Shown: piece by piece, positions 1 to 11,736 of the stretch
Numbering within the stretch: position 1 is the stretch's first letter
Layout: each line of letters starts with the position of its first letter
Source: an uncultured Prochlorococcus sp.
GTDB lineage: Bacteria; Cyanobacteriota; Cyanobacteriia; PCC-6307; Cyanobiaceae
NCBI GenBank assembly: GCA_902521995.1
Contig: CABYTO010000001.1
Location: 1 to 64,000 of the forward strand
Direction: 5' to 3'
Length of the DNA stretch: 64,000 nt
Notes under the pieces: generated by a model
Seen by the model: the letters and a program-made list of their open reading frames with translations, nothing else
Database searches by the model: none
What the model was told of the DNA's origin: nothing
Made by a program: the position numbers and the translations under genes

Positions 1-34
1 AAATATAAGAAATTAATCAGGTCAAAGCCACTAA

Positions 35-478
35 ATGTCTTTTTTTGAACTATTAGAGAACACACCCAAAATTTTTGGATTCTTTGGAATATTTCTTTTC
101 ATTTGCACAATAGCAGCTTTTATATTTAATTTTGGTTTTAAATTTCGAATAATTGGAGCAACTATTTTTTCATTATTGCTTTCTTTGAGTAGTTGGGCAT
201 TTATACAAAGTTACTCTGAAAAGGTTGTAATAGAAGGTGCTAAATATGTTCCAATTGTTTATGACAATGGGTTCGATTTGATTATTGCTAAAGCAGATGA
301 TGACTTTCCAGAAGAATCTATCAAACCAACTTTAGAACAATTATCGGAAAACTTAAGAAAAGGTAGCAGATCTGGTGCGAATGTAAAAATCAAGATAAGA
401 AAACTTGAAAAAATTTCAGATGGTGTAAGTAAACCAGTTGTTGTAGGAGAAGTTCAGAAAAATGTCAAAATGAATTAG
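35..478 (+). CDS. ycf51: Ycf51-like conserved membrane protein (DUF2518)
   Basis: 147-aa ORF with two N-terminal hydrophobic helices; FRIIGAT...YDNG...KPVVVGEV pattern recalled from the Ycf51 family. Confidence 0.6.
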   Translation: MSFFELLENTPKIFGFFGIFLFICTIAAFIFNFGFKFRIIGATIFSLLLSLSSWAFIQSYSEKVVIEGAKYVPIVYDNGFDLIIAKADDDFPEESIKPTLEQLSENLRKGSRSGANVKIKIRKLEKISDGVSKPVVVGEVQKNVKMN

Positions 479-489
479 TCTTTTTAAAA

Positions 490-906
490 ATGGAAATTAA
501 AACTTTTTTAGATTTTTTGCCAACTAACTTTAGACATGAGAAATCTTTTTTTATTCAAAATAATCTAACTGACTTTGAAAAATTAAGTAATCTTTCGGAC
601 TTAGATATAAATGAGATTCAAAGAAAATCTTCACTATGTACATTGAATAATCTAAAAAAAATTAGAACTATAGCTATTTTTAAAAAAGAAATTGGAATTT
701 CTCCACCGCAAGCATATCTACTTTTACATTGCGGTATATCTTCTATAAAATCATTATCACTATCTACCCCTTACGAATTAGAACGCAAAATTGGTAGATT
801 AGAAAGAACTCTTAGAGTGAAAACTGAGATAGATACAACTTTTATGCTCTTAAAAGAATGGATTAAAAAAGCTGGTCAAATCGACAAATCTATTGGAAAT
901 CTTTGA
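490..906 (+). CDS. DUF4332-like helix-hairpin-helix protein
   Basis: 138-aa ORF; paired HhH-like segments (LSDLDINEIQRKSSLCTLNNLKKIR, ISPPQAYLLLHCGISSIKSLS). Confidence 0.5.
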   Translation: MEIKTFLDFLPTNFRHEKSFFIQNNLTDFEKLSNLSDLDINEIQRKSSLCTLNNLKKIRTIAIFKKEIGISPPQAYLLLHCGISSIKSLSLSTPYELERKIGRLERTLRVKTEIDTTFMLLKEWIKKAGQIDKSIGNL

Positions 907-949
907 TAAAAAAATTTTTTAATGTAGAATTTAAAAAAAGTCAGTAATA

Positions 950-1216
950 ATGAAACCTTTGTTATTTTTTTTATTTTTGTTTTTCAATTCTTTATATCCT
1001 GTTTTAAGTCAATCTAACTTATTGGAAACTGTAAAAAAGAATCCAAACGAAGCTAGGAATTTATGTAATAAGTTTAGAGAGTTTAATTCAAAAGGCATTT
1101 CAGCTAGTTCAGATAAAGCTATAGAGTATGTATCAAACAAAAAAAAGTTAACTCCCGTTAACGCAGAGATCTTTTCTATATACGTCATTGGGCTGCACTG
1201 CCCAGACATTATTTAA
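950..1216 (+). CDS. small secreted/periplasmic hypothetical protein
   Basis: 88-aa ORF with N-terminal signal-peptide-like hydrophobic stretch. Confidence 0.5.
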   Translation: MKPLLFFLFLFFNSLYPVLSQSNLLETVKKNPNEARNLCNKFREFNSKGISASSDKAIEYVSNKKKLTPVNAEIFSIYVIGLHCPDII

Positions 1217-1223
1217 AGCCTAA

Positions 1224-2798
1224 ATGTCTGGTTCAAGATGGTTTGACAAGTCTCTAGTCCTTAGAGATGGAGTAAGACTTATATCCAGGATTTGGTTACC
1301 TAATAATAATGGGCCATGGCCTGCATTATTGATGAGACAACCATATGGCAGAGAAATTGCTTCAACTATTACATATTCTCACCCAGAATGGTGGGTTTCC
1401 AAAGGGTATATGGTAATCATTCAGGATGTAAGGGGGATGGGTAGTTCTGAAGGAGTTTTCAATGGTTTTTCTCAAGAAGCTAGCGATACTTCAGAAACAC
1501 ACGAATGGGTGAGGTCTCTAAAAGAATGTAATGGAAAAATTGGCTTATATGGTTTTTCATATCAAGGATTTACTCAATTAACTGGTGAATTAAATTCAAA
1601 GCCGCCCAATTGTTTATCTCCAGCAATGACTGGGATGAATATTAAGGATCATTGGTGCTCTGATGGAGGCGCATATTGGTGGCATAACAATATTGCATGG
1701 GGACTTCAAATCGCAGCAATAAAAATGAAAAGAGAAAATAAATTGCTTGAGTGGGAAAAGATAAGATTAGCCTTAGAAAATAAAAGTTATTTAAGGGAAG
1801 GAATTGATACTTTAAAAAAATATGATCCTAATAGCTTTGTTTTAGAATGGCTTGAAAATTTAAATAGTGCTCGCCCATTTGAAGAATTTAAACCAATTTC
1901 ATCATGGATTAAACAACCTATGTTAATAATTGGAGGACTTTGGGATCCACATCTAAAAGGTGCTTTTGATATTTATAAAAAATCTAAAGAAGCTGGCGGA
2001 AGCCCAGAGATTATTATTGGGAATGCAACACATCTTGATTGGTGGAAGGGATCACAAGAATCTTTATTAAAATTTTTTGATAAACATTTAAAATCAGATG
2101 AAAATTTTAATTCTAAGAATTTTAAAGACGAGAAAAAAATATGGAATATTTCTTTAAATAAATGGGAAGAATTAGATAATATATTTCACCCTGAATTTAT
2201 TTTTGGGCTCAAAAGCGATGGCACAGCAAATGTAGAGGTTGAAGATGGAAGTCTGACCATAAATTCAAAAGGATCAGGATGGTTCACAATTGTTCATGAC
2301 CCATGGAGACCTACTCCATCTGACGGTGGTCATTTAGGTCCAAATCCAGGAGAATTTAATAGAAGTATTATTGATAAACGCCTGGATGTAGGTGTTTTTC
2401 AAACCAATTCTTTTGAAAAAGATCAAAATTTAAGAGGAGTTCCCACTTTAGAAATCCAAGTAAAAAGTGATCAGCCCAATTTCGATATCTGCCTCGCTTT
2501 ATCTCTAGTTGAAGAAGGAAATGAAAAGGTGAACCAATTTTCAACAGGATTTTTAAGGGTTAAAAACTCCAAAATAAGTGAAGAATGCATTTATCAAATA
2601 TCAATGCAGCCAACAAATATTTGTTTAATTAAAGATAGCAAGCTTCGCTTATCTATATCTGCAGCAGCTTATCCTGCTATTGGAGTTAATCCTGGATTTG
2701 GGGAGGGAAATGTTGGAGCCCCTTCAGCAAATCATAGAGTTATTACTCTAAGTTTTAGCCTTAATAGAACATTTATGAAAATGACCCCTCTTTTTTAA
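1224..2798 (+). CDS. CocE/NonD family hydrolase (X-Pro dipeptidyl-peptidase-like)
   Basis: 524-aa ORF; N-terminal RDGVRL, QDVRGMGSSEG, GLYGFSYQGFTQ nucleophile elbow. Confidence 0.85.
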   Translation: MSGSRWFDKSLVLRDGVRLISRIWLPNNNGPWPALLMRQPYGREIASTITYSHPEWWVSKGYMVIIQDVRGMGSSEGVFNGFSQEASDTSETHEWVRSLKECNGKIGLYGFSYQGFTQLTGELNSKPPNCLSPAMTGMNIKDHWCSDGGAYWWHNNIAWGLQIAAIKMKRENKLLEWEKIRLALENKSYLREGIDTLKKYDPNSFVLEWLENLNSARPFEEFKPISSWIKQPMLIIGGLWDPHLKGAFDIYKKSKEAGGSPEIIIGNATHLDWWKGSQESLLKFFDKHLKSDENFNSKNFKDEKKIWNISLNKWEELDNIFHPEFIFGLKSDGTANVEVEDGSLTINSKGSGWFTIVHDPWRPTPSDGGHLGPNPGEFNRSIIDKRLDVGVFQTNSFEKDQNLRGVPTLEIQVKSDQPNFDICLALSLVEEGNEKVNQFSTGFLRVKNSKISEECIYQISMQPTNICLIKDSKLRLSISAAAYPAIGVNPGFGEGNVGAPSANHRVITLSFSLNRTFMKMTPLF

Positions 2799-2857
2799 TA
2801 AATAATTATTTTTTTGGTTAATCATTTGATATTATTAATCCTTAATATCTACCAGTC

Positions 2858-5122
2858 ATGATAGAGACAATTCAAGCAGACTGGATTAAATCAGAAGCTA
2901 TCAACCTAGAAAATTGTTGCAATGATAATCCATACAAAATATTAGGTCCTCATTTTTATGAAAAACAATGGGTAATAAGGGTATGGATGCCTGAAGCCGA
3001 CGAAGTTAAAATAAAATTTAAAAACAATACCTATAAAGCGGAAAGCATAAACCATAAATGGCTTTTTGAAGCTATCCTGCCTGAAAATCCAAATTATAAT
3101 TACGAAATAAATATTTCACGAGGAGGGATCACGCATACACAACATGACCCTTGGTCATATAGAGAAGAGTGGATGGGAGAAGTGGATAGACATCTTTTTG
3201 CAGAAGGTAATCATCATCATATATGGGAAAAAATGGGAGCACATCTTATTGAAGAAAATAATCAAAAAGGAGTCATGTTTTGCATTTGGGCTCCAAATGC
3301 AAAATCAATCTCGATAATTGGAGATATAAATTCTTGGGATGGAAGACATCATCCAATGCAAAAAAGATTAGGGGGAGTTTGGGAACTATTCATGCCAACA
3401 ATGCAGGAGGGCGACACATATAAATACGAAATAAGAACACAGCAAGGTCATATTTATGAGAAAGCTGATCCATATGGTTTCCTTCATGAAATCAGACCTC
3501 AAAATGGTTCAATAGTTTCAAAATTGAAAAACTTTAATTGGAAAGATAGTTCTTGGATTTCAAATAGAGATTCTTCTAGTCAAATTAACAAGCCAATTTC
3601 AGTTTATGAAATGCATTTAGGAAGTTGGCTCCATGAATCAACAGATAATAAATATCTGGAGGACAATGGTGAACCAAGAGCCGCAGTGCCTGCAGCCGAT
3701 TTAAAACCTGGGACAAGATTATTAACTTATCCAGAACTTACCGAGAAACTCATCCCTTACGTAAAAGAGAGAGGATTTACTCATATTGAACTAATGCCAA
3801 TATCTGAACATCCTTTCGATGGTTCATGGGGATACCAAGTTACAGGCTGGTATGCACCAACAAGTAGATTTGGTACCCCAAATGAATTTAGAGAATTTGT
3901 AAATAAATGTCATGAAGAAGGTATTGGCGTAATTCTTGATTGGGTGCCTGGTCATTTTCCAAAAGATAAACATGGTTTAGCATTTTTTGATGGTTGCCAT
4001 CTTTATGAACATGGAGATTCACGAATAGGTGAACACAAAGAATGGGGAACCCTAATATTTAATTACAGCAGAAACGAAGTAAGAAATTTCTTAGTAGCCA
4101 ATCTCGTTTATTGGTTTGAAGAGTTTCATATTGATGGCATAAGAGTAGATGCTGTAGCTTCTATGCTTTACAGAGATTATCTTCGTCCAGATGGAGAATG
4201 GATACCCAATGAAAATGGTGGGAATGAAAATACAGAAGCAGTTAAATTTCTTCAGCAGGCTAATCATGTACTCTTCCAACACTTCCCAGGTGCACTGTCT
4301 ATTGCAGAAGAATCAACAACTTGGCCAATGGTAACCAAACCAACTGACATGGGAGGGCTAGGTTTTAACTTGAAATGGAATATGGGATGGATGCACGATA
4401 TGCTTGATTATTTTGAAATAGATCCTTGGTTTAGGCAATTCCATCAAAATAGTGTAACTTTCTCAATTACATATAACTATACAGAGAACTTTATGCTTGC
4501 ACTTAGTCATGATGAAGTTGTTCATGGGAAAAGTCATCTTTTACATAAAATGCCTGGTGATGACTGGAAGAAATATGCAAATACTCGAGCATTACTAACT
4601 TATATGTGGACCCACCCTGGAAAAAAAACGATATTTATGGGAATGGAATTTGGGCAAAGACAAGAATGGAATGTTTGGGATGATCTGCAATGGGAGTTAC
4701 TAGAATTTGAGCCTCATAAAGGTATCAGGAACTTGATTGATGACCTAAACGTTCTTTATAAAAATGAACCTGCATTATGGAAAAATGACTTTGACCCTTA
4801 TGGATTCCAATGGATTGATTGTAATGACAAATCTAATTCGGTTATAAGTTTCATGAGAAGAGAAAACGATACCAATGAGTGGCTTGTTGTTGTTGCTAAC
4901 TTTACACCTAATACTCATGGGTCATACAAAGTAGGTGTTCCTGTTGAAGGATTCTATAAAGAAATATTTAATTCAGATGGCTCTAGATACGGGGGCAGTA
5001 ACAAAGGAAATATGGGTGGTAAAGAAACTATAAATTACAATATTCATGATTATCAAAATGCTCTAGAACTTGCTTTGCCGCCTTTAAGCGTGAGTATCTT
5101 CAAACATCAATCAAAAAAATAA
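2858..5122 (+). CDS. glgB: 1,4-alpha-glucan branching enzyme
   Basis: 754-aa ORF; GH13 motifs [34 protein letters not shown]. Confidence 0.97.
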   Translation: MIETIQADWIKSEAINLENCCNDNPYKILGPHFYEKQWVIRVWMPEADEVKIKFKNNTYKAESINHKWLFEAILPENPNYNYEINISRGGITHTQHDPWSYREEWMGEVDRHLFAEGNHHHIWEKMGAHLIEENNQKGVMFCIWAPNAKSISIIGDINSWDGRHHPMQKRLGGVWELFMPTMQEGDTYKYEIRTQQGHIYEKADPYGFLHEIRPQNGSIVSKLKNFNWKDSSWISNRDSSSQINKPISVYEMHLGSWLHESTDNKYLEDNGEPRAAVPAADLKPGTRLLTYPELTEKLIPYVKERGFTHIELMPISEHPFDGSWGYQVTGWYAPTSRFGTPNEFREFVNKCHEEGIGVILDWVPGHFPKDKHGLAFFDGCHLYEHGDSRIGEHKEWGTLIFNYSRNEVRNFLVANLVYWFEEFHIDGIRVDAVASMLYRDYLRPDGEWIPNENGGNENTEAVKFLQQANHVLFQHFPGALSIAEESTTWPMVTKPTDMGGLGFNLKWNMGWMHDMLDYFEIDPWFRQFHQNSVTFSITYNYTENFMLALSHDEVVHGKSHLLHKMPGDDWKKYANTRALLTYMWTHPGKKTIFMGMEFGQRQEWNVWDDLQWELLEFEPHKGIRNLIDDLNVLYKNEPALWKNDFDPYGFQWIDCNDKSNSVISFMRRENDTNEWLVVVANFTPNTHGSYKVGVPVEGFYKEIFNSDGSRYGGSNKGNMGGKETINYNIHDYQNALELALPPLSVSIFKHQSKK

Positions 5123-5238
5123 GAAGGCTCATTTAACTTAGTGCTTCATATAAATGTTCATATAACACTTTTGCTCTGCTTTGCATTGTAAGATTTTTAA
5201 GTTGGATTTTAATTTTTTTAAAAATATCGAATTGAAAA

Positions 5239-6279
5239 ATGGGTCAAGATTTACCACTACTACTCTCTGCCGCACTAGGTAAAAAAGTAAATAGGCCTCC
5301 AGTATGGATGATGAGGCAAGCAGGAAGATATATGAAAATCTATAGGGATTTAAGGGAGCGTTACCCAAGCTTTAGAGAGAGGTCTGAGAATCCAGAACTA
5401 TCATATGAGATTTCTATGCAACCTTTTCATGCTTTCAAACCGGATGGTGTGATCCTTTTTTCAGATATTCTCACGCCTCTTCCTGGGATGGGAATAAATT
5501 TTGAAATAATAGAAAGTAAAGGTCCAATTATTGAGGACCCAATAAGAAGCCTTAACCACGTAGAAAATTTAAAAGAATTAAATCCAAGTGAGAGTTTAGG
5601 TTTTGTTGGACAAGTTCTTACTTCACTAAAAAAAGATGTGAATAATGAGGCAACAGTTTTAGGTTTTGTTGGCGCACCTTGGACTCTTGCTGCATATGTA
5701 GTTGAAGGTAAAAGCAGTAAAAATTATTCTTTAATAAAATCAATGGCTTTTAATGAACCAGATTTACTTCATAAACTTCTTAATCATTTTGCAAAATCTA
5801 TTGGTGAATATCTTAAGTATCAAATAAAATCTGGAGCGCAAGTAGTACAAATTTTTGATTCATGGGCAGGCCAACTAAGCCCACAAGATTATGATATCTT
5901 TGCTGGGCCTTATCAAAAAAAAGTTGTTGAAATTGTAAAAGCGGAATACCCTGAAACACCAATAATTCTTTACATTTCAGGAAGTGCTGGGGTACTGGAA
6001 AGAATGGCAAAAACTGGAGTAGATATAATTTCATTAGACTGGACAGTAGATATTGAAGAGGCTTGTAAAAGAATCCCCAGAGGGATTGGAATTCAAGGTA
6101 ATGTTGACCCTGGCATTTTATTCGGGAACAAAGAATCAATAAAAGAAAGGATAGATAATACTTTCAATAAAATTAAAGACAGGAAATATATTCTTAATTT
6201 GGGTCATGGTATTTTACCTGGGACTCCAGAAGAAAATGCTCAAACATTTTTTGAACATGGAAAAAAACTCACTTACTAG
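5239..6279 (+). CDS. hemE: uroporphyrinogen decarboxylase
   Basis: 346-aa [15 protein letters not shown] and [10 protein letters not shown] motifs. Confidence 0.97.
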   Translation: MGQDLPLLLSAALGKKVNRPPVWMMRQAGRYMKIYRDLRERYPSFRERSENPELSYEISMQPFHAFKPDGVILFSDILTPLPGMGINFEIIESKGPIIEDPIRSLNHVENLKELNPSESLGFVGQVLTSLKKDVNNEATVLGFVGAPWTLAAYVVEGKSSKNYSLIKSMAFNEPDLLHKLLNHFAKSIGEYLKYQIKSGAQVVQIFDSWAGQLSPQDYDIFAGPYQKKVVEIVKAEYPETPIILYISGSAGVLERMAKTGVDIISLDWTVDIEEACKRIPRGIGIQGNVDPGILFGNKESIKERIDNTFNKIKDRKYILNLGHGILPGTPEENAQTFFEHGKKLTY

Positions 6280-6287
6280 TCAAAGTC

Positions 6288-7271
6288 TTGGCATATAAAA
6301 ACTTATTAATAACAGGTGCTAATGGATGTGTTGGCCAATATTTAGTTGATTGGTTTTTGAAAAACACAAAATTCAGGCTTTATCTCATGGTAAGAGACAA
6401 AAATAAGTTACCAATTTCTGTTCAAGAAAATAAAAAAGTCAAGTTAATGGTGTGCGATATCAGGGAATCAAATAGTTATAAAAAGGAAATTAGTCAAATT
6501 AATTACCTAATACATACTGCTACAGCTTGGGGAGATCCCAAAAGAGCCTATGAAGTAAATATTAAAGCTTTTGAAGAATTACTAGAAATGCTTGATATTG
6601 AAAAGTTAGAAAAGATTATTTATTTTTCAACAGCTAGTATTCTTGATAACCAAACGGAATTAATGAGGGAATCATTGATTTATGGAACAGAGTACATTCA
6701 AACAAAATATGAATGTTTCCAGAGACTTAGAGAAAGTTCATTTGCAGAAAAAACATTCGCTGTTTTCCCTACCTTGGTTTTTGGAGGGAATCTTGGAAAA
6801 AAAAGTAAATATCCTGTGAGTTATCTAACAAGTGGATTGAAAGAAATTGGGAAATGGCTTTGGTTAGCAAGATTTTTAAAACTCGATTCTAAATTTCACT
6901 TTATACACGCAAATGATATCGCCCAGATTTGCGGGTTTCTAATTAAAAATCATAAAGAGGAGGAATACAATGGCTTTAGAAAATTTGTGCTAGGTCAAAA
7001 ATTCATTTCAATTGATGATGCCATAATTACACTGTTAAAAAGACATAATATGAGGAGATTTTTTGCGATACCGCTTACAAAAAAAATTCTAAAAATATTA
7101 TTAAGAATTCTTCCCATCCAAACTACTCCTTGGGATAGCTTCAGTATCAAAAAATATGACTTTAATCATGTCCCTATCACTAATCCTGAGACTTTCAAAC
7201 TTAAAAGTTATGCCAAGTCACTGAATGATATTTTAAGGTTATCAAAGTTACCAAGCTGTAATAACAATTAA
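6288..7271 (+). CDS. NAD-dependent epimerase/dehydratase (extended SDR), TTG start
   Basis: 327-aa [19 protein letters not shown] Rossmann motif; TTG at 6288. Confidence 0.8.
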   Translation: MAYKNLLITGANGCVGQYLVDWFLKNTKFRLYLMVRDKNKLPISVQENKKVKLMVCDIRESNSYKKEISQINYLIHTATAWGDPKRAYEVNIKAFEELLEMLDIEKLEKIIYFSTASILDNQTELMRESLIYGTEYIQTKYECFQRLRESSFAEKTFAVFPTLVFGGNLGKKSKYPVSYLTSGLKEIGKWLWLARFLKLDSKFHFIHANDIAQICGFLIKNHKEEEYNGFRKFVLGQKFISIDDAIITLLKRHNMRRFFAIPLTKKILKILLRILPIQTTPWDSFSIKKYDFNHVPITNPETFKLKSYAKSLNDILRLSKLPSCNNN

Positions 7272-7330
7272 AATTCTCGCAGTTAGGTTACCAAAGCCTT
7301 GTAATATATATAGATAAGCAAATTTTTATT

Positions 7331-7681
7331 ATGTTACGTTCAATCTTTGCAGGGTTATTTGCAATAGTTTTAACTCTAGGTCTAGGTATTTCATCAGTTT
7401 CAGCTAAAACTGTTGAAGTAAAACTCGGAACGGATGCTGGAATGCTTGCATTTGAACCAAGTACAGTAACCATTAGTGCTGGTGATACAGTGAAATTCGT
7501 CAATAATAAACTTGCCCCTCACAATGCTGTTTTTGATGGGCATGAGGAATTAAGTCATGCGGACCTTGCTTTTGCTCCAGGAGAGTCTTGGGAAGAAACA
7601 TTTGATACTGCTGGAACTTATGATTACTATTGCGAGCCACACAGAGGTGCTGGAATGGTAGGTAAAGTTATTGTTGAATAA
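7331..7681 (+). CDS. petE: plastocyanin
   Basis: 116-aa ORF; signal peptide; [45 protein letters not shown] copper site. Confidence 0.97.
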   Translation: MLRSIFAGLFAIVLTLGLGISSVSAKTVEVKLGTDAGMLAFEPSTVTISAGDTVKFVNNKLAPHNAVFDGHEELSHADLAFAPGESWEETFDTAGTYDYYCEPHRGAGMVGKVIVE

Positions 7682-7707
7682 ATCTTCTAAATAATTAAAC
7701 ACACTTT

Positions 7708-7736
7708 TTGACTTAATATTTATAAAGGTCATATTC
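7708..7736 (+). promoter_or_regulatory. candidate sigma70-type promoter for clpB2 (TTGACT-17 nt-ATATTC)
   Basis: -35-like TTGACT at 7708-7713, 17-nt spacer, ATATTC at 7731-7736, just upstream of ATG 7749. Confidence 0.3.
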
Positions 7737-7748
7737 AAATTTTGATTG

Positions 7749-10331
7749 ATGAAAATAGTTCCAAGCGAATTTTCAAATTCTGCTTGGAACTATTTTATTT
7801 TTGCCAAAGAAATTGCTTATAAAAATTATCAACAAAACGTAGACTCTGATAATTTATTATTTGCTCTTATAAAAGATGACAATATTACAAAAAATATTTT
7901 TAAAAAAAATAATGTTAATCTAAAAAATCTTGAGAAGAATATAATTTCTTCATTAAATGCGAAGGGAAAAATGAAAAATAAACAAGCCAATTTATATATT
8001 GGTGAGACTCTTCACAAAATATTTTTGAAGGCGAATGATATTAAAAACACTTTAAATGATGTAGTGATATCAACAGAACACTTAGTTTACGGTTTCACTT
8101 ATGATGATAATTATGGATTGCAAATTTTAAATCAAAAAGGTATTCCAGAATTTCTTGAAATTATAAAGAAAATGAAGTCAGATCCGGCAGTAAAAAATGA
8201 ATTTAATAGTTCTAATGAGTCTTTGGAAAAATATAGTATTGATCTAACTCAATCTGCACGAGATGGGATTTTAGACCCAGTTATTGGTAGGGATGAAGAG
8301 ATTAGAAGAACAATTCAAATATTGAGTAGAAGAACAAAAAATAATCCAGTTCTTATTGGAGAACCTGGGGTTGGCAAAACAGCCATTGTAGAAGGGTTAG
8401 CTCAAAGAATTATTAATGGCGATGTACCTTCTGCGCTACAAGATAGGAAACTAATTTCATTAGATATGGGTTCACTTGTAGCTGGAGCAAAATATCGTGG
8501 AGAATTTGAAGAAAGAATAAAAAATATTCTAAAGAAAGTGAAAGAATCAGACGGTAAGATTATTCTTTTTATTGATGAAATTCATACGGTAGTTGGTGCA
8601 GGCGCTAGTGGAGGTTCTTTAGATGCAAGCAACCTATTAAAACCAATGCTTGCGAGAGGAGAACTTAGATGTATTGGTGCTACAACTATTAATGAACATA
8701 AACAAAATATAGAAAAAGATCCTGCTTTAGAACGAAGATTTCAAAAGATAAAAGTTGATGCTCCTTCAATAAATGATACTGTATCAATTTTAAGAGGATT
8801 GAGAGAAAGATACGAAGTTCATCATAGTGTGAGAATTTCTGATAATGCTTTAGTTGCTGCTGCAACCCTTAGCGAAAGATATATTAACGATAGATTTCTT
8901 CCTGACAAAGCAATAGATCTAATTGATGAAGCAGCCTCAAGATTAAATATGGTCATAACTTCCAAACCTGAAGAAATTGATGAAATTGATCGAAAAGTTC
9001 TACAGTTTGAAATGGAAAAATTATCTTTAAAAAGAGAAACGGATGATTTTTCTATAGAAAGATTAAAAAAAATCAATAATGAACTTATATCCCTTAAAGA
9101 TAAACAGGCAGAATTAAGCTCTCAATGGAAAAAAGAAAAAGATGAAATTGACGAAATTAGCACAATAAAAGAAGAAATTGAATCTGTTCAATTGCAAATA
9201 GATCAAGCCAAAAGGAGTTTTGACCTCAACAAAGCAGCAGAATTAGAATTTGGAACTTTAAATTCTTTGCAAAAAAAATTGAAAGAAAAAAGTGAGTCTT
9301 TAGTAAATTCCCAAAAAAATGGAGATACAAGTCTTTTAAGACAAGAGGTAACTTTTGATGATATTGCAGAAGTTGTCTCAAAGTGGACCTCTATTCCAGT
9401 ACAGAACTTAAACCAGTCAGAAAAAGATAAACTCTTGAGCCTCGAGTCAATCCTTAAAGAAAAAATTATTGGTCAAGATAGTGCAATTAGGGCTGTTGCA
9501 GATTCCATTAAGAGATCAAGGACTGGTTTAAATGATCCAAGCAAGCCATTAGCCAGTTTTCTCTTTTTAGGTCCAACTGGTGTTGGGAAAACAGAGCTAA
9601 GTAAAGTAACAGCCAAAATAATATTCGATTCAAATTCTTCAATTACAAGACTTGATATGTCTGAATATATGGAAAAGCATTCAGTGAGCAAAATTATAGG
9701 TGCGCCTCCTGGATATTTAGGTTACGAATCAGGCGGTCAACTAACTGAAGCTGTACGCAAAAATCCATATTCATTAATCCTCCTAGATGAAATAGAGAAA
9801 GCTCACAAAGATATTGTAGATATTCTCTTACAGGTTCTTGATGATGGAATCATTACTGATGGTCAAGGTCGTACAATCAATTTCAAAAATTCAATCATTG
9901 TTCTCACAAGTAATTTAGGAAGTCAATCAATAAATGATTTATCTGTTAGAAAAGAAGATACAAATGAAATTAAAAAAGTTGTAGATAATGAAATTAAAAA
10001 ATTTTTCAAGCCAGAGTTTTTAAATCGACTTGATGAAATAGTTATTTTTAATAATTTAGAATTAAATGAATTAAAAGAAATTGCAAAAATACAGCTTCAA
10101 CATTTAGAAAAAAGACTTAACAAAAAAAACTTAAAATTCAAAATTACGGATGAAGCAATTAACCAACTTGTCGAAAATAGTTTTGATCATACCTATGGTG
10201 CAAGGCCTTTAAAAAGAATTATTCAAAAACAAATTGAAACAAAAATTTCAAATAATATATTGAATAATCATTACCTTAATAAAGACGAGATTAATATTTA
10301 TCTGGTTAATGGAGAGATAAATGTTGATTAA
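7749..10331 (+). CDS. clpB2: ClpB-type AAA+ disaggregase (second ClpB paralog type)
   Basis: ~860-aa ORF; ClpN domain, GEPGVGKT and GPTGVGKT Walker A motifs, middle coiled-coil; ATG at 7749 (ORF track uses TTG at 7746). Confidence 0.88.
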   Translation: MKIVPSEFSNSAWNYFIFAKEIAYKNYQQNVDSDNLLFALIKDDNITKNIFKKNNVNLKNLEKNIISSLNAKGKMKNKQANLYIGETLHKIFLKANDIKNTLNDVVISTEHLVYGFTYDDNYGLQILNQKGIPEFLEIIKKMKSDPAVKNEFNSSNESLEKYSIDLTQSARDGILDPVIGRDEEIRRTIQILSRRTKNNPVLIGEPGVGKTAIVEGLAQRIINGDVPSALQDRKLISLDMGSLVAGAKYRGEFEERIKNILKKVKESDGKIILFIDEIHTVVGAGASGGSLDASNLLKPMLARGELRCIGATTINEHKQNIEKDPALERRFQKIKVDAPSINDTVSILRGLRERYEVHHSVRISDNALVAAATLSERYINDRFLPDKAIDLIDEAASRLNMVITSKPEEIDEIDRKVLQFEMEKLSLKRETDDFSIERLKKINNELISLKDKQAELSSQWKKEKDEIDEISTIKEEIESVQLQIDQAKRSFDLNKAAELEFGTLNSLQKKLKEKSESLVNSQKNGDTSLLRQEVTFDDIAEVVSKWTSIPVQNLNQSEKDKLLSLESILKEKIIGQDSAIRAVADSIKRSRTGLNDPSKPLASFLFLGPTGVGKTELSKVTAKIIFDSNSSITRLDMSEYMEKHSVSKIIGAPPGYLGYESGGQLTEAVRKNPYSLILLDEIEKAHKDIVDILLQVLDDGIITDGQGRTINFKNSIIVLTSNLGSQSINDLSVRKEDTNEIKKVVDNEIKKFFKPEFLNRLDEIVIFNNLELNELKEIAKIQLQHLEKRLNKKNLKFKITDEAINQLVENSFDHTYGARPLKRIIQKQIETKISNNILNNHYLNKDEINIYLVNGEINVD
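7752..7796 (+). repeat. long inverted repeat / terminator-like hairpin inside the 5' coding region of clpB2
   Basis: AAAATAGTTCCAAGC (7752-7766) and GCTTGGAACTATTTT (7782-7796) are perfect reverse complements; inner GAATTT-TC-AAATTC; followed by ATTTTTG. Confidence 0.9.
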
Positions 10332-10379
10332 ATATCTAATTAAAGAATCCTATATGACTTTAAAATTAACAACTTTAAT

Positions 10380-10853
10380 CTAAGATTTGAACCAATCAGG
10401 AATTTCCTCATAACTTGCTTTATTCGATTTATTTTCTTTTGATTCTGTTTTCCAACAACATGTTCTGCCCTTATCCTTATCCTGTAAGTATTCATTAGCC
10501 CATCTCCAAATTAATTCAGAGGTAAACTCCATTCCCACATTATTCATAATTCTCAGATCTAAAGCATCTAAGTCATGTAATTTTTCCCAGTAATCCAGCA
10601 AAGGGTCATCTTTATTTATCAGAAAAGTATGGTCAAATTGCTCCTTTAATCTATTTTCTAGGGGCTTTAGACTTGAAAAATCGACAACAAAACCATTAAG
10701 GTCTAATTTTTTTGCAGTGAACCAAAAGGTGAATGATCTTGAATATCCATGTACAAATCTGCAGTGGCCTTCATGGCGCCATTGCCTATGTGAACAGGGA
10801 AAATCCTCGTAACTTTTGCTGCATGAAAATTTCAGAGAATGAATATACATCAA
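10380..10853 (-). CDS. 6-pyruvoyl-tetrahydropterin synthase / QueD-like protein
   Basis: 157-aa ORF; SKSYEDFPCSHRQWRHEGHCRFVHGY arrangement, VVDFSSLKPLE. Confidence 0.75.
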   Translation of the reverse strand: MMYIHSLKFSCSKSYEDFPCSHRQWRHEGHCRFVHGYSRSFTFWFTAKKLDLNGFVVDFSSLKPLENRLKEQFDHTFLINKDDPLLDYWEKLHDLDALDLRIMNNVGMEFTSELIWRWANEYLQDKDKGRTCCWKTESKENKSNKASYEEIPDWFKS

Positions 10854-10913
10854 TTAACTGTTAGGATAAATTTTAATAAAATACATTGAGTAGGATTTAA
10901 CATAACAAACATA

Positions 10914-11573
10914 ATGACTTATTCAACTAATTTTTCGATAGAGGATCTATGCTTTGATAATTATGGATTAATCCCTGCAATAGCACAAGATTGGCTTGAC
11001 GGATCAATTCTTATGCTTGCTTGGATGAACAAAGAGTCTTTGACAATGACACTTGAAACCAAAAACGTTCATTATTGGAGTAGATCAAGATCCGAAATTT
11101 GGAGAAAAGGAGCTACAAGTGGAAGTACCCAAATACTTAAGGAGATAAGATTCGACTGCGATAATGATGCACTAATTCTTTTGATTGAACAAAATGGTTC
11201 AGGAGCATGTCACACTGGAGAAAAAAGTTGTTTTTTCAACGAAATCAACATTAAACAAAGTGATAAAAAAGAGAAAAAAACAACTCCCTTCTCAAATATT
11301 TGCTCTGAATTATTCAATACAATTAACGAAAGATCAATAAATCCATCAGAAAAAAGTTACACAAATCATTTATTAACAAAAGGTAGTAATACTATTTTGA
11401 AAAAAATAGGGGAGGAATCTGCAGAGTTTATAATGGCCTGCAAAGATAATGATAAATATTCAATCTCAAATGAAGCTGCTGATTTAATTTATCATCTGCA
11501 AGTAGCCCTTATGCATAAAGGGGTTGAGTGGAGAGATGTACTTGCTGTTTTAGAATCAAGAAGAAAAAATTAA
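10914..11573 (+). CDS. hisI: bifunctional phosphoribosyl-AMP cyclohydrolase / phosphoribosyl-ATP pyrophosphatase
   Basis: 219-aa ORF; VHYWSRSRSEIWRKGATSG (HisI) and KKIGEESAEFIMACK (HisE). Confidence 0.95.
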   Translation: MTYSTNFSIEDLCFDNYGLIPAIAQDWLDGSILMLAWMNKESLTMTLETKNVHYWSRSRSEIWRKGATSGSTQILKEIRFDCDNDALILLIEQNGSGACHTGEKSCFFNEINIKQSDKKEKKTTPFSNICSELFNTINERSINPSEKSYTNHLLTKGSNTILKKIGEESAEFIMACKDNDKYSISNEAADLIYHLQVALMHKGVEWRDVLAVLESRRKN

Positions 11574-11648
11574 ATAATTAAATAATTAAAATTTTTAACT
11601 TTTTTAACCAAAAAAAATTTAAAAATTATGTCAATTAACTAATTAATA

Positions 11649-11677
11649 ATTATTAATTAATTATTAATTAATTATTA
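11649..11677. repeat. 2.5 copies of an 11-bp A/T tandem repeat (TTATTAATTAA)
   Basis: 11650-11660 and 11661-11671 identical, partial copy TTATTA at 11672-11677. Confidence 0.8.
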
Positions 11678-11736
11678 CATGTATGGCTTATTACTGAATT
11701 GACTATAAGTTAAATATATCAACAATGAGGTAAATC

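Noticed and set aside
5813-6139. 108-aa ORF antisense to hemE
   Set aside because: Fully inside the conserved hemE gene, no own signals; treated as spurious.
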